NCBI GenBank assembly: GCA_963796915.1
Contig: CAWCNI010000004.1
Location: 62,001-126,000, forward strand
Origin: JAENWD01 sp963796915
Lineage (GTDB): Bacteria > Acidobacteriota > Vicinamibacteria > Vicinamibacterales > JAENWD01
Direction of reading: 5' to 3'
Length of the DNA: 64,000 nt
Shown piece by piece: positions 43,959 to 54,817 of the stretch; the first letter of the stretch is position 1, and the number at the start of each line of letters is the position of its first letter. Under the pieces are notes generated by a model. That model was not told the origin of the DNA, made no database searches, and saw only the letters and a list, made by a program, of their open reading frames with translations. The translations under genes and the position numbers were made by a program.

Positions 43959-45716
43959 GTGGCCAAGCGCGGTGTTGGTGTCGTCCTCGGATTGATCTTC
44001 CTCGCGGTCCTCGTCTCGGTGGCCGGCCTGGTCGCCATGTATCTGATCGTCGGCCGTGAGCCATCCGTGGGCAGCCACTCGACGCTGGTGATCCGGCTGG
44101 ACGATGACCTGCCGGAGGTGGGCGGGGGTGGCGTCGTCGAGCAGCTGTTCGACGGCAATGAGGTCGCCGGGCTGCCCGCGGTGCTCGGCGCCCTGCGCAA
44201 GGCAAAGGCCGATTCCCGCATTCAGGCCGTCGTCATCTTTCCTTCGGGGCTGAAGGCGCCGTACTGGGCCAAGGTCCAGGAGGTCCACGATGCGATCGTC
44301 GACTTCCGCAAGTCGGGCAAGCCGGCGCTGGCATTTCTCGAGTATGCCGGCGAGCACGAGTACCTGATCGCGAGCGCGTGCTCGAAGATCTACCTGATGC
44401 CGAGCGCGCCGCTCGATCTGAACGGGCTGGCGAGCTACGAGCTGTTCCTGCGCGGCACGCTCGACAAGGTCGGTGCGTATCCCGACTTCCTCCACATCGG
44501 CGACTACAAGACCGCTTACAACACGTTCACTGAAAAAGGCTTCACCCCGGCGCACCGCGAGGCGACCGAGTCGATGACCAAGGATCTGTTCGACCAGCTG
44601 GTTCACGGCATCGCCGAGGGCCGGCACAAGACCGAGTCCGAGGTGCGCGCGCTCATCGACCAGGGGCCGTTCCTGCCGGACGAGGCCCTGCGCGTCGGCC
44701 TGGTGGACGATCTGATCTACGCCGACCAGATTGAGGAGAAGGCGCACCTGGCGGGCGGGAGCGAGGCGCGATTCGAGGCCTCCGAGTATGCGAAGGTGTC
44801 AACGCGCTCACTCGGCCTCAATCGCGGGCCGAAAGTGGCCGTCATCTACGCCAGCGGCGTCATCGCCTCCGGGCGCGGCGGCTACGACCTGCTGAACGGG
44901 GGAGTGCTCGGGGCCGACACGCTCATCGACTACATCCGCGAAGCCCGCAAGGACAGCTCGGTGCGTGCGATCGTCCTCCGCATCGACAGCCCCGGCGGAT
45001 CGGCGACGGCGTCAGACGCCATCTGGCGCGAGCTGGTCATCACGCGCGACGAGCGGCACGACCGGCCGCTGGTGGTCTCGATGTCCGACCTGGCCGCGTC
45101 AGGCGGCTACTGGATGGCCATGGCCGCTCCCTACATCGTGGCGCAGCCGGGCACGCTGACCGGGTCGATCGGCGTGGTGACTGGCAAGATGGTCACCGGC
45201 GGCGTCTACAACAAGCTGGGCGCGAACATCGAGACCGTCAGCCAGGGCAAGTTCGCCGAGCTGTCTTCACCCGCCCGCCCGTTCAACCCGGCGGAGCGCA
45301 AGAAGATCCAGGACATGATCGAGGAAACCTACGATCAGTTCATCGAGAAGGCAGCGGCCTCCCGGCACATGTCACCGGAAAAGCTCGACGCCATCGCGCA
45401 GGGCCGCGTGTGGACGGGACGGCAGGCGAAAGCCAACGGGCTGGTGGACGAACTGGGCGGCCTCGACCGAGCGATTGCCGCGGCGAAGGTGCGCGCGAAG
45501 ATTCCCGCCGACAGCGACGTGCAGGTCGTCGTCTACCCTCCGCGCCGGACGTTTCTCGACCTGGTCTCGAAGGGTTTCAAGTCCGATCAGGGCAGCCTGA
45601 TCGAGACGCTGATTCCTTTCGAGCAGCGCCGCGCGGTGAGCATCGCGCTGTCGCCACTCCGTTTGTTTCACGCAGACGAGGCCCTGGCGCTGATGCCGGC
45701 GTTCTTCACGAATTGA
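43959..45716 (+). CDS. sppA: Signal peptide peptidase SppA, long (67K) type
   Basis: Membrane-bound serine/lysine protease that degrades cleaved signal peptides. The GTG at 43959 has AAGGGAG 6 nt upstream and gives an N-terminal TM helix (GVVLGLIFLAVLVSVAGLVAMY). Two tandem S49 domains follow, as in the E. coli enzyme: the general-base lysine is Lys184 (GDYKTAYN) in the first domain and the nucleophile Ser381 (LAASGGYW) in the second; the 197-residue spacing is nearly that of E. coli. The length of 585 residues is normal. It follows the tRNA-Leu repeat array. Confidence 0.93.
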   Translation: MAKRGVGVVLGLIFLAVLVSVAGLVAMYLIVGREPSVGSHSTLVIRLDDDLPEVGGGGVVEQLFDGNEVAGLPAVLGALRKAKADSRIQAVVIFPSGLKAPYWAKVQEVHDAIVDFRKSGKPALAFLEYAGEHEYLIASACSKIYLMPSAPLDLNGLASYELFLRGTLDKVGAYPDFLHIGDYKTAYNTFTEKGFTPAHREATESMTKDLFDQLVHGIAEGRHKTESEVRALIDQGPFLPDEALRVGLVDDLIYADQIEEKAHLAGGSEARFEASEYAKVSTRSLGLNRGPKVAVIYASGVIASGRGGYDLLNGGVLGADTLIDYIREARKDSSVRAIVLRIDSPGGSATASDAIWRELVITRDERHDRPLVVSMSDLAASGGYWMAMAAPYIVAQPGTLTGSIGVVTGKMVTGGVYNKLGANIETVSQGKFAELSSPARPFNPAERKKIQDMIEETYDQFIEKAAASRHMSPEKLDAIAQGRVWTGRQAKANGLVDELGGLDRAIAAAKVRAKIPADSDVQVVVYPPRRTFLDLVSKGFKSDQGSLIETLIPFEQRRAVSIALSPLRLFHADEALALMPAFFTN

Positions 45717-45765
45717 GCCGGCGCCAACGGCAGGCCTCGTCAATCCGAGCGCCTGCCGTCTGCGG

Positions 45766-47679
45766 CTATCCGGTAATGGCGCGCAGGACGTCGGGATTGA
45801 TTTCGACCTTCATGCGATCGCGCGCCTTGGTCATGTAGGCGCCGAAGAACTTCGACCGTCGATCGTTTTCGATCTCCTGCCGGAGCGCGTCGCGTCCGCT
45901 GGCGAGCTCTTCGGGCTTGGTGCCCTGACGCTCCAGCACGTGGATGATCGCGATGCCGCCGTCGGTCACCACGGGCGCCGTTACCCCGCCTTGCGCCGTC
46001 GCGAAGATGGCCGCGTCCGCCGCGCCGCTGATTCCCACGTCCGGCCACGCGGTGCCGCGCGTCACCAGCTCGCTCGACTTGACGTCGAGCCCGGCCTGCT
46101 TGGCCGCCTGGGCGAAGTTCGCGGTGAAGTTGGCCTGCAGGCTGGCCGCTCGCGCACGTGCCAGTTCGCGCGCTTTGGCGCTAATCGCGTCCTGACGCAC
46201 CTTGTCCTTGACGTCCGCGAGCACGGGCAGGCGCGACGGCTGCGTGCCGGTCGGCGCGAAGAACACCAGGCCGCGGGCGGTGCGCACCGGCCCGGCGACG
46301 CTGTCCACCGCGGTGGTGAACGCCTGCTCGGTGATTTCAGGCACCGGCCCGAGGCCGGCGATCGGCTCGTCCTTCGAGAAGAAGCCCGACTCCTGCACTG
46401 TCAGGCCGCGCGCCTTGCCGACGCGATCGAGGTCCGCCGGCGTCTTCAACTCCTTGCCGATGTCGTCGGCAGCAGCCGTGGCCTGCGTCGCGGCCCGCTC
46501 GTAGGCGAGTTGGTCGGCAATCTGCTGCTGGACTTCGGCGAGCTGCTTGGTCGTTTCGGGCTTCTTGTCCACCACCTTGATGATGTGGTACCCGAAGGGC
46601 GATTTCACGAGGTCGCTGACCTGGCCGGGTTCCAGGGCGAAGGCCGCGTCTTCGAACTCCTTCACCATCCGCCCGCGCCCGAAGTAGTCGAGGTCGCCGC
46701 CGTTCTTTGCCGACGCCTCGTCTTCCGAGTTCTTCTTCGCGAGGTCGGCGAAGTTGGCGCCGGCGCGCACCTGCTTCAGCAGCGCCTCCGCCTTGGCCTT
46801 CACTGCCGCGTCGTCTTTGCCCTCGGTCTTCAGCAGGATGTGGCTCGCCCGAACCTGCGCGGGCGTGCTGTACTGCGCCTGGTTCTGCCGGTAGTACTTC
46901 TCGACCTCCGAGGGCGCCACCATGACCTTGGCGCGCAGGGCCTCGACGTCCACGAGCAGGAACTTGATCTTGCGCTTCTCGCCGATGCGGTAGGCCTCCT
47001 TGTGGCCGTCGAACCAGGCCGCGAGGTCGGCATCGGAGACTGTCACCTGGTCGCGCAGCTTGTCAGGCGAGAAGACGACCAGTTCGACCTTGGCCTTTTC
47101 GTTCCGCCGCGCGTACTCCGCCGTCACGTCGCCGTCGGGCACGACCACCCAGTCGGTGAGCGCCGAGTGAAGCTTTTCGACCAGCAGCGAGCGCCGCAGG
47201 TTGTCCTCGAACTCGGATTTCGACAGCGGCGGCCGCTGCGATTCGAGCACGCGGCTGTAGATCTCTTCGCCGGCGAAGACACCATTCTGCTGGAACGCCG
47301 GGATGGCGAAGATCCGCTGGGCGACTTCCGCGTCGCTCACCTGCAGCCCGAGGCGCCGCGCTTCGGCCACCGCCGTCCGCTCGTCGATCAGCTGCTGCAG
47401 GATCTGGCGCTCGATTCCCATCTGCTTCAGCAACTGCTCGTTGAAGCTCGAGCCGTACGCGGCACGGTACGACTGCAGTTGCTGCTGATAGGCCCGCCTG
47501 AACGCGTCGGCGGTCACGCCCTCGCCGTTGACTGTCGCCACTTCCTCGTTTGGAGAGGCGCTCCCGTTTCGCGGCCGCAGGAATTCGGGGACGTAGAAGA
47601 AGACAAACGCCACGACCACAAGACCCAGGCTCCACTTCAGCCAGTTCTTGTGCCGGCGCATCCGGTCGAGCATCGTCAT
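45766..47679 (-). CDS. ppiD: PpiD-like membrane-anchored peptidyl-prolyl isomerase/chaperone
   Basis: Envelope foldase near the Sec translocon. The 637-residue protein has a short cytoplasmic N-terminus, one TM helix (SLGLVVVAFVFFYVPEFL), a SurA-N/PpiD-type chaperone domain (EEVATVNGEGVTADAFRRAY), a parvulin domain (VRASHILLKTE to SPFGYHIIKVVDKK, about 285-385) and a long C-terminal helical part with a second parvulin-like remnant. ATG at 47679 with AAGGA 11 nt upstream. Divergent from the GGDEF gene. Confidence 0.9.
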   Translation of the reverse strand: MTMLDRMRRHKNWLKWSLGLVVVAFVFFYVPEFLRPRNGSASPNEEVATVNGEGVTADAFRRAYQQQLQSYRAAYGSSFNEQLLKQMGIERQILQQLIDERTAVAEARRLGLQVSDAEVAQRIFAIPAFQQNGVFAGEEIYSRVLESQRPPLSKSEFEDNLRRSLLVEKLHSALTDWVVVPDGDVTAEYARRNEKAKVELVVFSPDKLRDQVTVSDADLAAWFDGHKEAYRIGEKRKIKFLLVDVEALRAKVMVAPSEVEKYYRQNQAQYSTPAQVRASHILLKTEGKDDAAVKAKAEALLKQVRAGANFADLAKKNSEDEASAKNGGDLDYFGRGRMVKEFEDAAFALEPGQVSDLVKSPFGYHIIKVVDKKPETTKQLAEVQQQIADQLAYERAATQATAAADDIGKELKTPADLDRVGKARGLTVQESGFFSKDEPIAGLGPVPEITEQAFTTAVDSVAGPVRTARGLVFFAPTGTQPSRLPVLADVKDKVRQDAISAKARELARARAASLQANFTANFAQAAKQAGLDVKSSELVTRGTAWPDVGISGAADAAIFATAQGGVTAPVVTDGGIAIIHVLERQGTKPEELASGRDALRQEIENDRRSKFFGAYMTKARDRMKVEINPDVLRAITG

Positions 47680-47864
47680 TGGAAACTCAGTCCTTCCGCC
47701 TCAGGCGTTGGGCGCAGCCCAAACCTCAGATTGTCGTCTCAGCCCGGCAGCACTGTCAACGGCGGGGCGATCGTCCGATACCGATCGCAGGAGAGGTGTG
47801 CGAGCAGCCCGTGGCCGGCTCGCCGCAGACCCGATCGCACACCGGATGCGTCGGGCCCGCGTGG

Positions 47865-47870
47865 TATTAT
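47865..47870 (+). promoter_or_regulatory. -10 element TATTAT upstream of the GGDEF-mreB operon
   Basis: TATTAT (5 of 6 matches) lies 63 bp before the diguanylate cyclase ATG in the 254-bp divergent space with ppiD. It may drive the whole mre-rod operon. Confidence 0.4.
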
Positions 47871-47933
47871 TTCGGTCCGAGAGAAGCACTTAGCGGCAGT
47901 GTCCACCGCGCGCCTACAGGGAATCGCACGATC

Positions 47934-49070
47934 ATGACCCGGCCTGCCAGCGGCCGAGCGGCTGTGCGCCGGGCGCGCCCGGTCACGCCCGTCGACGCCC
48001 CCGCCAGACCGGCGCGCGGCGCCGACCTTGCCGCACGCCTGCGCGAGCGTCAGCGGACCATGAAGCCGCGCCTGGCGACGCGGTCTGCGCTGGCCCACGT
48101 GCTCCAGTCCACGCATGCCTCGCTCGATCCCCAGCGGATTGGCCAGTTTCTCGTCTCCTGGGCCCCCACATGGTGGCCGGTCCCGACGTGGGCGGTGGTG
48201 ACCTCAGGCCTCAACGGCCAGCTCTCGCTGCTCGCGCAGCACAACCTCCCCGAGGCGCTCGAGCCGATTGCGCAGGCCATTGGCAGCTGGATGGTCCATA
48301 GCGCCGAAGACTTCGCCTGCGCCGACCTGAGGCACGACGCCCGGCTGCCCGGGCCGCCTGTCGCGGCGTCTGCCGTGGGCTTCCTGCTGCGTGGACGTGA
48401 CGACGCGATCGGCGCCCTGATTGGCTTCGATCGCCGGCCGTCAGCCGATGTGCCCGCCATCGCGCCGGCTGTGGCCTCGGCCTGGGCCTCGCTGGTGGCG
48501 CCGGCGGCAATGGCCATGGAAAACGCGATGATCGTCCAGCGCGCCGAGGCGCTGTCGGTCACCGACGACCTCACGCGCCTGTACAACTCGCGTTACATGA
48601 ACCAGGCGCTGCGTCGCGAGACCAAGCGCGCGATGCGCACGGGCCAGTCCCTGTCGCTGCTCTTCATCGACCTCGATGGCTTCAAGGCGGTCAACGACAC
48701 CTACGGGCACCTGTGCGGCAGCCGGGCGCTGGTCGAGGCCGGCGCCGTCATTCGCGGCAGCGCGCGCGAGACCGACGTGGTCGCCCGCTACGGCGGTGAC
48801 GAATTTTCGGTGATTCTTCCCGAAACGACCTCCGAAGGTGCGACCATGGTTGCCGAGCGCATTCGCGATCGGATCGCGGCGCACCGGTTTCTGACAGCGG
48901 ATCGGCTGGACGTGCGCCTCACGGCGTCTGTCGGCATCGCGACGCTCCCCGACGTGGCAGCGTCGGCCGAGGAGCTCGTGCAGGCCGCAGACCGCGCGAT
49001 GTACCGCGTCAAGGCGTCCGGCAAGAACGGTATTCAGATCGCGGCCGAAACCGGCCGCGGCAAGGAGTGA
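47934..49070 (+). CDS. Diguanylate cyclase (GGDEF) with N-terminal GAF-like domain
   Basis: Makes the second messenger c-di-GMP. The 378-residue protein starts at the ATG at 47934. Residues 1-45 are basic and Ala/Pro rich; about 50-200 form a GAF-like sensory domain; the GGDEF domain spans about 205-370 with an intact active site GGDEF at 287-291 and an RETD inhibitory I-site (278-281) at the canonical 5-residue spacing. There is no TM helix, so it is likely cytoplasmic. It ends 4 bp before mreB, so it is probably the first gene of the mre operon. Confidence 0.9.
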   Translation: MTRPASGRAAVRRARPVTPVDAPARPARGADLAARLRERQRTMKPRLATRSALAHVLQSTHASLDPQRIGQFLVSWAPTWWPVPTWAVVTSGLNGQLSLLAQHNLPEALEPIAQAIGSWMVHSAEDFACADLRHDARLPGPPVAASAVGFLLRGRDDAIGALIGFDRRPSADVPAIAPAVASAWASLVAPAAMAMENAMIVQRAEALSVTDDLTRLYNSRYMNQALRRETKRAMRTGQSLSLLFIDLDGFKAVNDTYGHLCGSRALVEAGAVIRGSARETDVVARYGGDEFSVILPETTSEGATMVAERIRDRIAAHRFLTADRLDVRLTASVGIATLPDVAASAEELVQAADRAMYRVKASGKNGIQIAAETGRGKE

Positions 49071-49074
49071 CTCG

Positions 49075-50103
<1,029 letters not shown>

Positions 50104-50106
50104 CGG

Positions 50107-51129
50107 ATGGCGCTTCTCGAGCTTCGGCGCCGGGGCAGCACCTTTCTGTTCGTGGTCGTCGTCGTCGGCCACATCGTGCTCATCTCGGCTCAAGTCACCT
50201 CCAAGTCCGGGGTGCCCGTGCTGCAGGCGGTGGGCTTCGGCCTGGCCGCGCAGCTGCAGCGCGCCGGCGCCTTTGTCACCGGCGGCATCTCGTCGCTCTG
50301 GTACGGCTACTTCGACCTGCGGAACATCCGCACGGACAACGCCCGGCTCCAGCACGATCTGGACGTCACGCGCGTCGCGCTCCAGCAGGAGCGCGCCATG
50401 GCCGCACGCACCGAGGAGCTGTCGCGGCTGCTCGATCTCAAGAAGCGCACGGCCCTCGAGACAACGGCAGCGGAGATCCTGGCCGGATCCGCCTCGCCGG
50501 AGTTCCGCAGCATCACGATCGACAAAGGCCTGGCCGACGGCCTGCGTCCGGACATGGCCGTCATCGCGCCGACCGGCGTGGTCGGGCGCGTCGTGACGCC
50601 GACGGCTGGCGCCGCGAAAGTGCAGCTGCTCGTCGACCGCAACGCCGCTGCCGGGGCGCTCATCGAGCGGTCGCGATCGCAGGGCGTCGTCCTCGGCGAC
50701 GGCAGCAGCACGTTGCGCCTTGACTTCGTCTCCGACAGCGCCGACGTCCGCGTCGGCGACAACGTCGTCACGTCGGGCATCGACGGCATGTATCCGCGGG
50801 GATTCGTCATCGGCCGCGTTTCCGAGATGGACCGGACGGGCGGCGCGTATCACGCGATCCGCATCCAGCCCGCGGTGGATTTCTCCAGCCTCGAAGATGT
50901 GCTCGTGGTGCTGAGCCCGCTTCTGCCGGTCAGCGCGGCACCAGAGCCGGTGACACCCGATGCCGGCCCGCCGGCGGCCACGCACGCTGCGCCCCGCGCG
51001 ACGGCTGCGCCGGCAGCGGAGGCGCCGAAGCCGGCACCGGCCACGCCAGCCAGGCCCGCACCGGTCACCCCGGCGAAGCCTGCACCCACGCCGGCCCCTG
51101 TGGCCCCACCGAGGAGCCCCGGGCGATGA
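50107..51129 (+). CDS. mreC: Rod shape-determining protein MreC
   Basis: Periplasmic scaffold linking MreB to PBP2. A 340-residue protein: TM helix (FLFVVVVVGHIVLISA), coiled coil (about 75-120: LRTDNARLQHDLDVT to EELSRLLDLKK region) and two beta-barrel domains (ILAGSASPEFRSITIDKGL; VTSGIDGMYPRGFVIGRV). The last ~60 residues are an Ala/Pro-rich tail absent from shorter homologues. It starts 3 bp after mreB and overlaps mreD. Confidence 0.95.
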   Translation: MALLELRRRGSTFLFVVVVVGHIVLISAQVTSKSGVPVLQAVGFGLAAQLQRAGAFVTGGISSLWYGYFDLRNIRTDNARLQHDLDVTRVALQQERAMAARTEELSRLLDLKKRTALETTAAEILAGSASPEFRSITIDKGLADGLRPDMAVIAPTGVVGRVVTPTAGAAKVQLLVDRNAAAGALIERSRSQGVVLGDGSSTLRLDFVSDSADVRVGDNVVTSGIDGMYPRGFVIGRVSEMDRTGGAYHAIRIQPAVDFSSLEDVLVVLSPLLPVSAAPEPVTPDAGPPAATHAAPRATAAPAAEAPKPAPATPARPAPVTPAKPAPTPAPVAPPRSPGR

Positions 51130-51674
51130 GGGTGCTGCTGACGTTGATCGGGGTGCTGCTGGCGGTGTATCTGCAGGCGAAACTTGGCCACCTTCTCGTG
51201 CTTGGCACGGCGCCGCTGGATCTCGGCCTGATTGGCGTCGTCTACGCGTCGATCGTGGGCGGGCCCGCAATGGGCCTGCTGGCCGGGACCTGCGCCGGCC
51301 TGGCGCAGGACGCGCTCGGCGGTGGCATCATTATGTCGAAGGGCGTCACCTACGGCATCGCGGGGCTGGCCAACACCGTGGTCGGGTTCCTGGTCGGGAA
51401 AGCCAGCACGCAGTTCATCGTGACCGGGGCGCTTCCGCGCTTCGTCACGTTTTTCGGAAGTACCCTGTTGCGCGGCGCCATCTTCATGGGCCTCTACGAG
51501 CTGCTCGGCCTGGCCCATTTCGGCTTCGCGTGGGGCGGCGTCGTCGGGCAGGGGCTCGCCAACGCGCTGGTAGGCCTGCTGGTCATGCAGGCGATTGAGA
51601 TGCTGCCGGGGGCCGTCGAGCGGCGCCAGGCACAGAAGGCAGGCGGATACCGGACAGGCCGGCGATTGGACTGA
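51126..51674 (+). CDS. mreD: Rod shape-determining protein MreD
   Basis: A 182-residue polytopic membrane protein of the elongasome, with several TM helices (LLTLIGVLLAVYLQA, LGLIGVVYASIVGGPAMGLL, FMGLYELLGLAHFGF). It overlaps mreC by ATGA. Weakly conserved as usual; the assignment rests on hydropathy and position between mreC and mrdA. Confidence 0.9.
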   Translation: MRVLLTLIGVLLAVYLQAKLGHLLVLGTAPLDLGLIGVVYASIVGGPAMGLLAGTCAGLAQDALGGGIIMSKGVTYGIAGLANTVVGFLVGKASTQFIVTGALPRFVTFFGSTLLRGAIFMGLYELLGLAHFGFAWGGVVGQGLANALVGLLVMQAIEMLPGAVERRQAQKAGGYRTGRRLD

Positions 51675-51678
51675 GGCT

Positions 51679-53586
51679 GTGGCCATCATCCGACAGAGCG
51701 AAGAACGCAAGGTCCCGGGGGTCCGCCTCACCGTGCTGCACGTGGCGGTGATCGCCGGCTTCCTGTTACTGGCGGGCACTTTCTGGTTCTTCCAGATCAT
51801 CCAGCACGAGCAGTTCCGCGAGATGGCGGAGAACAACCATCAGCGTGAGCTTGCATTGCGGGCGCCGCGCGGCGTGCTGTTCGATCGCAACGGCAGGGTG
51901 CTGGTCGAGAACCGGCCGGCTTTCAACGTGTCGATCGTCCGCCTTCGCACGACCGACCTCGACCGGACTGTCCGCGTGCTGGCCGCGGTTGCCGGCGTCG
52001 ACGAGACGTCGGTGCGCGAGATCGTCGACAGGCACCGGCACGAGCCGTCGTACCGGCCAATTGTCGTGATCGAGAACGCCACGCTGGCGCAGGTCGCCGC
52101 CATTTCGGCGCGGCGCCTCGACTTCGAGCTGCCCGACGTCGTCGTGCAGCAGGTCCCTGCGCGCGAATATCCCGGCGGCCAGCTGGGCGCGCATCTGTTC
52201 GGCTACGTCGGCGAAGCCACAGACGCGCAGGTCGCCTCCGACGACTCGCTCAAGAGCGGCGACGTCGTCGGGCAGGCAGGGTTCGAGCGGGCGCACAACG
52301 CCGTGCTGATGGGCAAGGACGGCGCGCGCACGGTCATCGTCAACAGCGTCGGCCGGGAGATGGGCGAGCTCGAGCGCATCGAGCCGACCGAGGGCCGCCG
52401 GCTCCAGCTGACCATCGACTACGACATTCAGAAGGCGATCGAGGACGCCTTCGCGGCGTCCGGCTTCAACGGCGCCGCAGTGGTACTGGATCCTTCGACC
52501 GGCGACGTGCTCGGCTTCACGAGCCGGCCGGCCTACGATCCCAACGCGTTCGCCGCGGGGATCGACAAGGTGACGTGGGCGTCGCTCAACACCGACGACC
52601 TCCGCCCGCTGCAGAATCGCGCCCTCCAGGGCCGTTACTCGCCAGGCTCGACGTTCAAGATGGCCGTCGCGCTCGCGGCGCTGGAGGAGGGCATCATCAC
52701 ACCCGACTTCAAGGTCCACTGCGCCGGCGGCGCCAACTTCTACGGCCGCTTCTTCAAGTGCTGGAAGAAAGGCGGCCACGGGGCCGTCGATCTGCGCCAC
52801 GCGATCGAGCAGTCGTGCGACGTGTTTTTCTACACCGTCGGCAACATGGTCGGCGTCGACCGCATCCACAAGTGGGCCACGCTGCTCGGCCTCGGGGCGA
52901 TCAGCGGCATCGACCTGCCGAACGAGCTCGCGGGCCTCGTGCCGTCAACAGAGTGGAAGAAGCAGCGCACGGGCGAGAAGTGGTATGCCGGCGAGACCAT
53001 CTCGGTCTCGATCGGCCAGGGCCAGGTGTCCGTCACGCCGATCTCGATGGCGGTCTACATGGCTACGCTCGGCAACGGCGGCGTGCGCGTGACGCCGCAT
53101 CTCATCAAGGCCGAAGACACCGGCAACGGCTGGACCGCTGTGCCGCCGCCGCCACCGCAGTCGAAAGTGGAAATGAAGCCTGACGCGCTGCAGGCCATCC
53201 ACGACGGCCTGTGGATGGTCGTCAACGCCGCCGGCACCGGCGGGCGGGCGCGTATTCCCGGCAAGGACGTCTGCGGCAAGACCGGGTCGGCGCAGGTCAT
53301 CTCGAACCAGGGACGGGCGGCGGCGGGACGCAGCGGCAAGGACCTGCGCGACAACGGCTGGTTCGTGTTCTTCGCGCCGCGCGACAATCCCAAGATCGCC
53401 GGCGTGGTGTTTCTCGAGCACGGCATGCACGGCCCGAACGCCGCGTCGGTCGCGCACCACATCCTCGACACCTTTTTTGCGAAGCAGGACGGGCAGCCGT
53501 TACCGCCCCCGCCCACTCACGACGAGCTGCACCTGGACTACAAGGATCCGATGGCTTCGGCCGGCGAACGCGCCGCAGGGAACTGA
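51679..53586 (+). CDS. mrdA: Penicillin-binding protein 2 (elongation-specific transpeptidase)
   Basis: Class B PBP cross-linking sidewall peptidoglycan. The GTG at 51679 (635 residues) gives a single N-terminal TM anchor (VAVIAGFLLLAGTFWFFQII). A dimerisation/pedestal domain follows (LRAPRGVLFDRNGRVLVENR), then the transpeptidase domain with SxxK in YSPGSTFKMA, the second motif SCD in EQSCDVFFY and KTG in CGKTGSAQV. It lies 4 bp after mreD and 2 bp before rodA. Confidence 0.96.
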   Translation: MAIIRQSEERKVPGVRLTVLHVAVIAGFLLLAGTFWFFQIIQHEQFREMAENNHQRELALRAPRGVLFDRNGRVLVENRPAFNVSIVRLRTTDLDRTVRVLAAVAGVDETSVREIVDRHRHEPSYRPIVVIENATLAQVAAISARRLDFELPDVVVQQVPAREYPGGQLGAHLFGYVGEATDAQVASDDSLKSGDVVGQAGFERAHNAVLMGKDGARTVIVNSVGREMGELERIEPTEGRRLQLTIDYDIQKAIEDAFAASGFNGAAVVLDPSTGDVLGFTSRPAYDPNAFAAGIDKVTWASLNTDDLRPLQNRALQGRYSPGSTFKMAVALAALEEGIITPDFKVHCAGGANFYGRFFKCWKKGGHGAVDLRHAIEQSCDVFFYTVGNMVGVDRIHKWATLLGLGAISGIDLPNELAGLVPSTEWKKQRTGEKWYAGETISVSIGQGQVSVTPISMAVYMATLGNGGVRVTPHLIKAEDTGNGWTAVPPPPPQSKVEMKPDALQAIHDGLWMVVNAAGTGGRARIPGKDVCGKTGSAQVISNQGRAAAGRSGKDLRDNGWFVFFAPRDNPKIAGVVFLEHGMHGPNAASVAHHILDTFFAKQDGQPLPPPPTHDELHLDYKDPMASAGERAAGN

Positions 53587-53588
53587 CA

Positions 53589-54683
53589 GTGGCATTCATC
53601 GAGCGGCGCCTCTTCTATCACTTCGACTGGCTCCTGCTGGCCACGATCCTCGTGATCTGCGGCATGGGCATCACGATGATCTACAGCGCCACGCAGGCCA
53701 CGGCGCCGCGGCTCTTCATGTCGCAGATCTACGCGCTTGGTCTGGGGCTGGTGGCGCTGCTCCTCGCCCTGTCGATCGACTACCGGACGCTGGCCGACAA
53801 GTCGCACTGGCTGTACGGCATCACGCTGGCGCTGCTCGTCTACGTGATGATCTTCGGCGTCGTCCGCGGCGGCGCGCGCCGCTGGATTCCGCTCGGATTC
53901 TTCAACCTGCAGCCGTCGGAGTTCGCCAAGCTCGCGGTCGCGCTGGTGCTGGCCAAGTTCTTCGGCGAGAACCGGCGATTGCAGCCGACCGGCAAGGACC
54001 TGCTGACCGGCGCCGCCATGGCGCTGCTGCCGATGCTGCTCATCGCCCGTCAGCCGGACCTGGGTACCGCCGTCACGCTGATCCCGGTCTACCTGGCGAT
54101 CGCGTACGTGGCAGGCCTGCCTATGCGCGTCCTGGGGATCGTCGCGCTCGCGGGGCTGATGGCGGCGCCGATCGCCTGGAAATTCGCGCTCAAGGACTAC
54201 CAGAAATCGCGCATTCAGATGTTCATCGATCCGTCGAAGGACACGCGCGGCGCCGGCTACCAGCAGATTCAGGCGCGCATCACCGTCGGCTCCGGCGGGC
54301 TCTGGGGCAAAGGGTTCATGAAGGGCACGCAGGGCCAGTTGCGCTTCCTGCCTGTCGCCCACAACGACTTCATCTTCTCAGCGTGGGCCGAGGAACAGGG
54401 CTTCGTCGGCGTGCTCGTCGCCCTGGGCCTCTACCTCCTGGTGATCACGCGATCACTCGATGCGGCCCGCCTGGCAAAGGATCGTCTCGGCGCCTATCTC
54501 GTACTCGGCGTCCTGGGGAGTTTCACGTTTCAGGTGCTCTACAACATCACGATGTCGGCGGGCCTTGCGCCCGTCAAAGGCCTGACGCTGCCGCTCATGA
54601 GCTATGGCGGCAGCTCGCTGATTGCCACGCTGACCGGCTTCGGGTTGATCCTGAACGTCCGGATGCGGCGGTTCACCAATTGA
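53589..54683 (+). CDS. rodA: SEDS-family peptidoglycan glycosyltransferase RodA
   Basis: Polymerises lipid II in partnership with PBP2. The 364-residue, ten-helix membrane protein starts at GTG 53589 (VAFIERRLFYHFDW). SEDS features: GARRWIPLGFFNLQPSEFAKLA, ARQPDLGTAV (essential Asp), HNDFIFSAWAEEQGFVG and LPLMSYGGSSL. Its frame extends upstream into mrdA, but the GTG just after the mrdA stop fits the family. Confidence 0.96.
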   Translation: MAFIERRLFYHFDWLLLATILVICGMGITMIYSATQATAPRLFMSQIYALGLGLVALLLALSIDYRTLADKSHWLYGITLALLVYVMIFGVVRGGARRWIPLGFFNLQPSEFAKLAVALVLAKFFGENRRLQPTGKDLLTGAAMALLPMLLIARQPDLGTAVTLIPVYLAIAYVAGLPMRVLGIVALAGLMAAPIAWKFALKDYQKSRIQMFIDPSKDTRGAGYQQIQARITVGSGGLWGKGFMKGTQGQLRFLPVAHNDFIFSAWAEEQGFVGVLVALGLYLLVITRSLDAARLAKDRLGAYLVLGVLGSFTFQVLYNITMSAGLAPVKGLTLPLMSYGGSSLIATLTGFGLILNVRMRRFTN

Positions 54684-54803
54684 TGAAATGAAGAATGAGG
54701 AATGAAGAATGAAGAATGAGGAGTGGCGACCGCGGCGGCCGGACGAGTCCGGCCGTCCCGAGAACAGCATTCGTCATTCATCATTTTTCATTCTTCAATC
54801 TGA
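54684..54803. repeat. GAAGAAT heptamer repeats arranged as an imperfect giant palindrome
   Basis: Left arm 54684-54725 is built of ATGAAGA/ATGAGGA heptamers; right arm 54769-54798 is the reverse-complement type (ATTCATC, ATTCTTC). Between them is a perfect 9-bp stem CGGCCGGAC/GTCCGGCCG with a 2-nt loop (54736-54755). The block fills the gap between rodA and rng. Confidence 0.85.
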
Positions 54804-54817
54804 GAGCGGAGTTCTGA

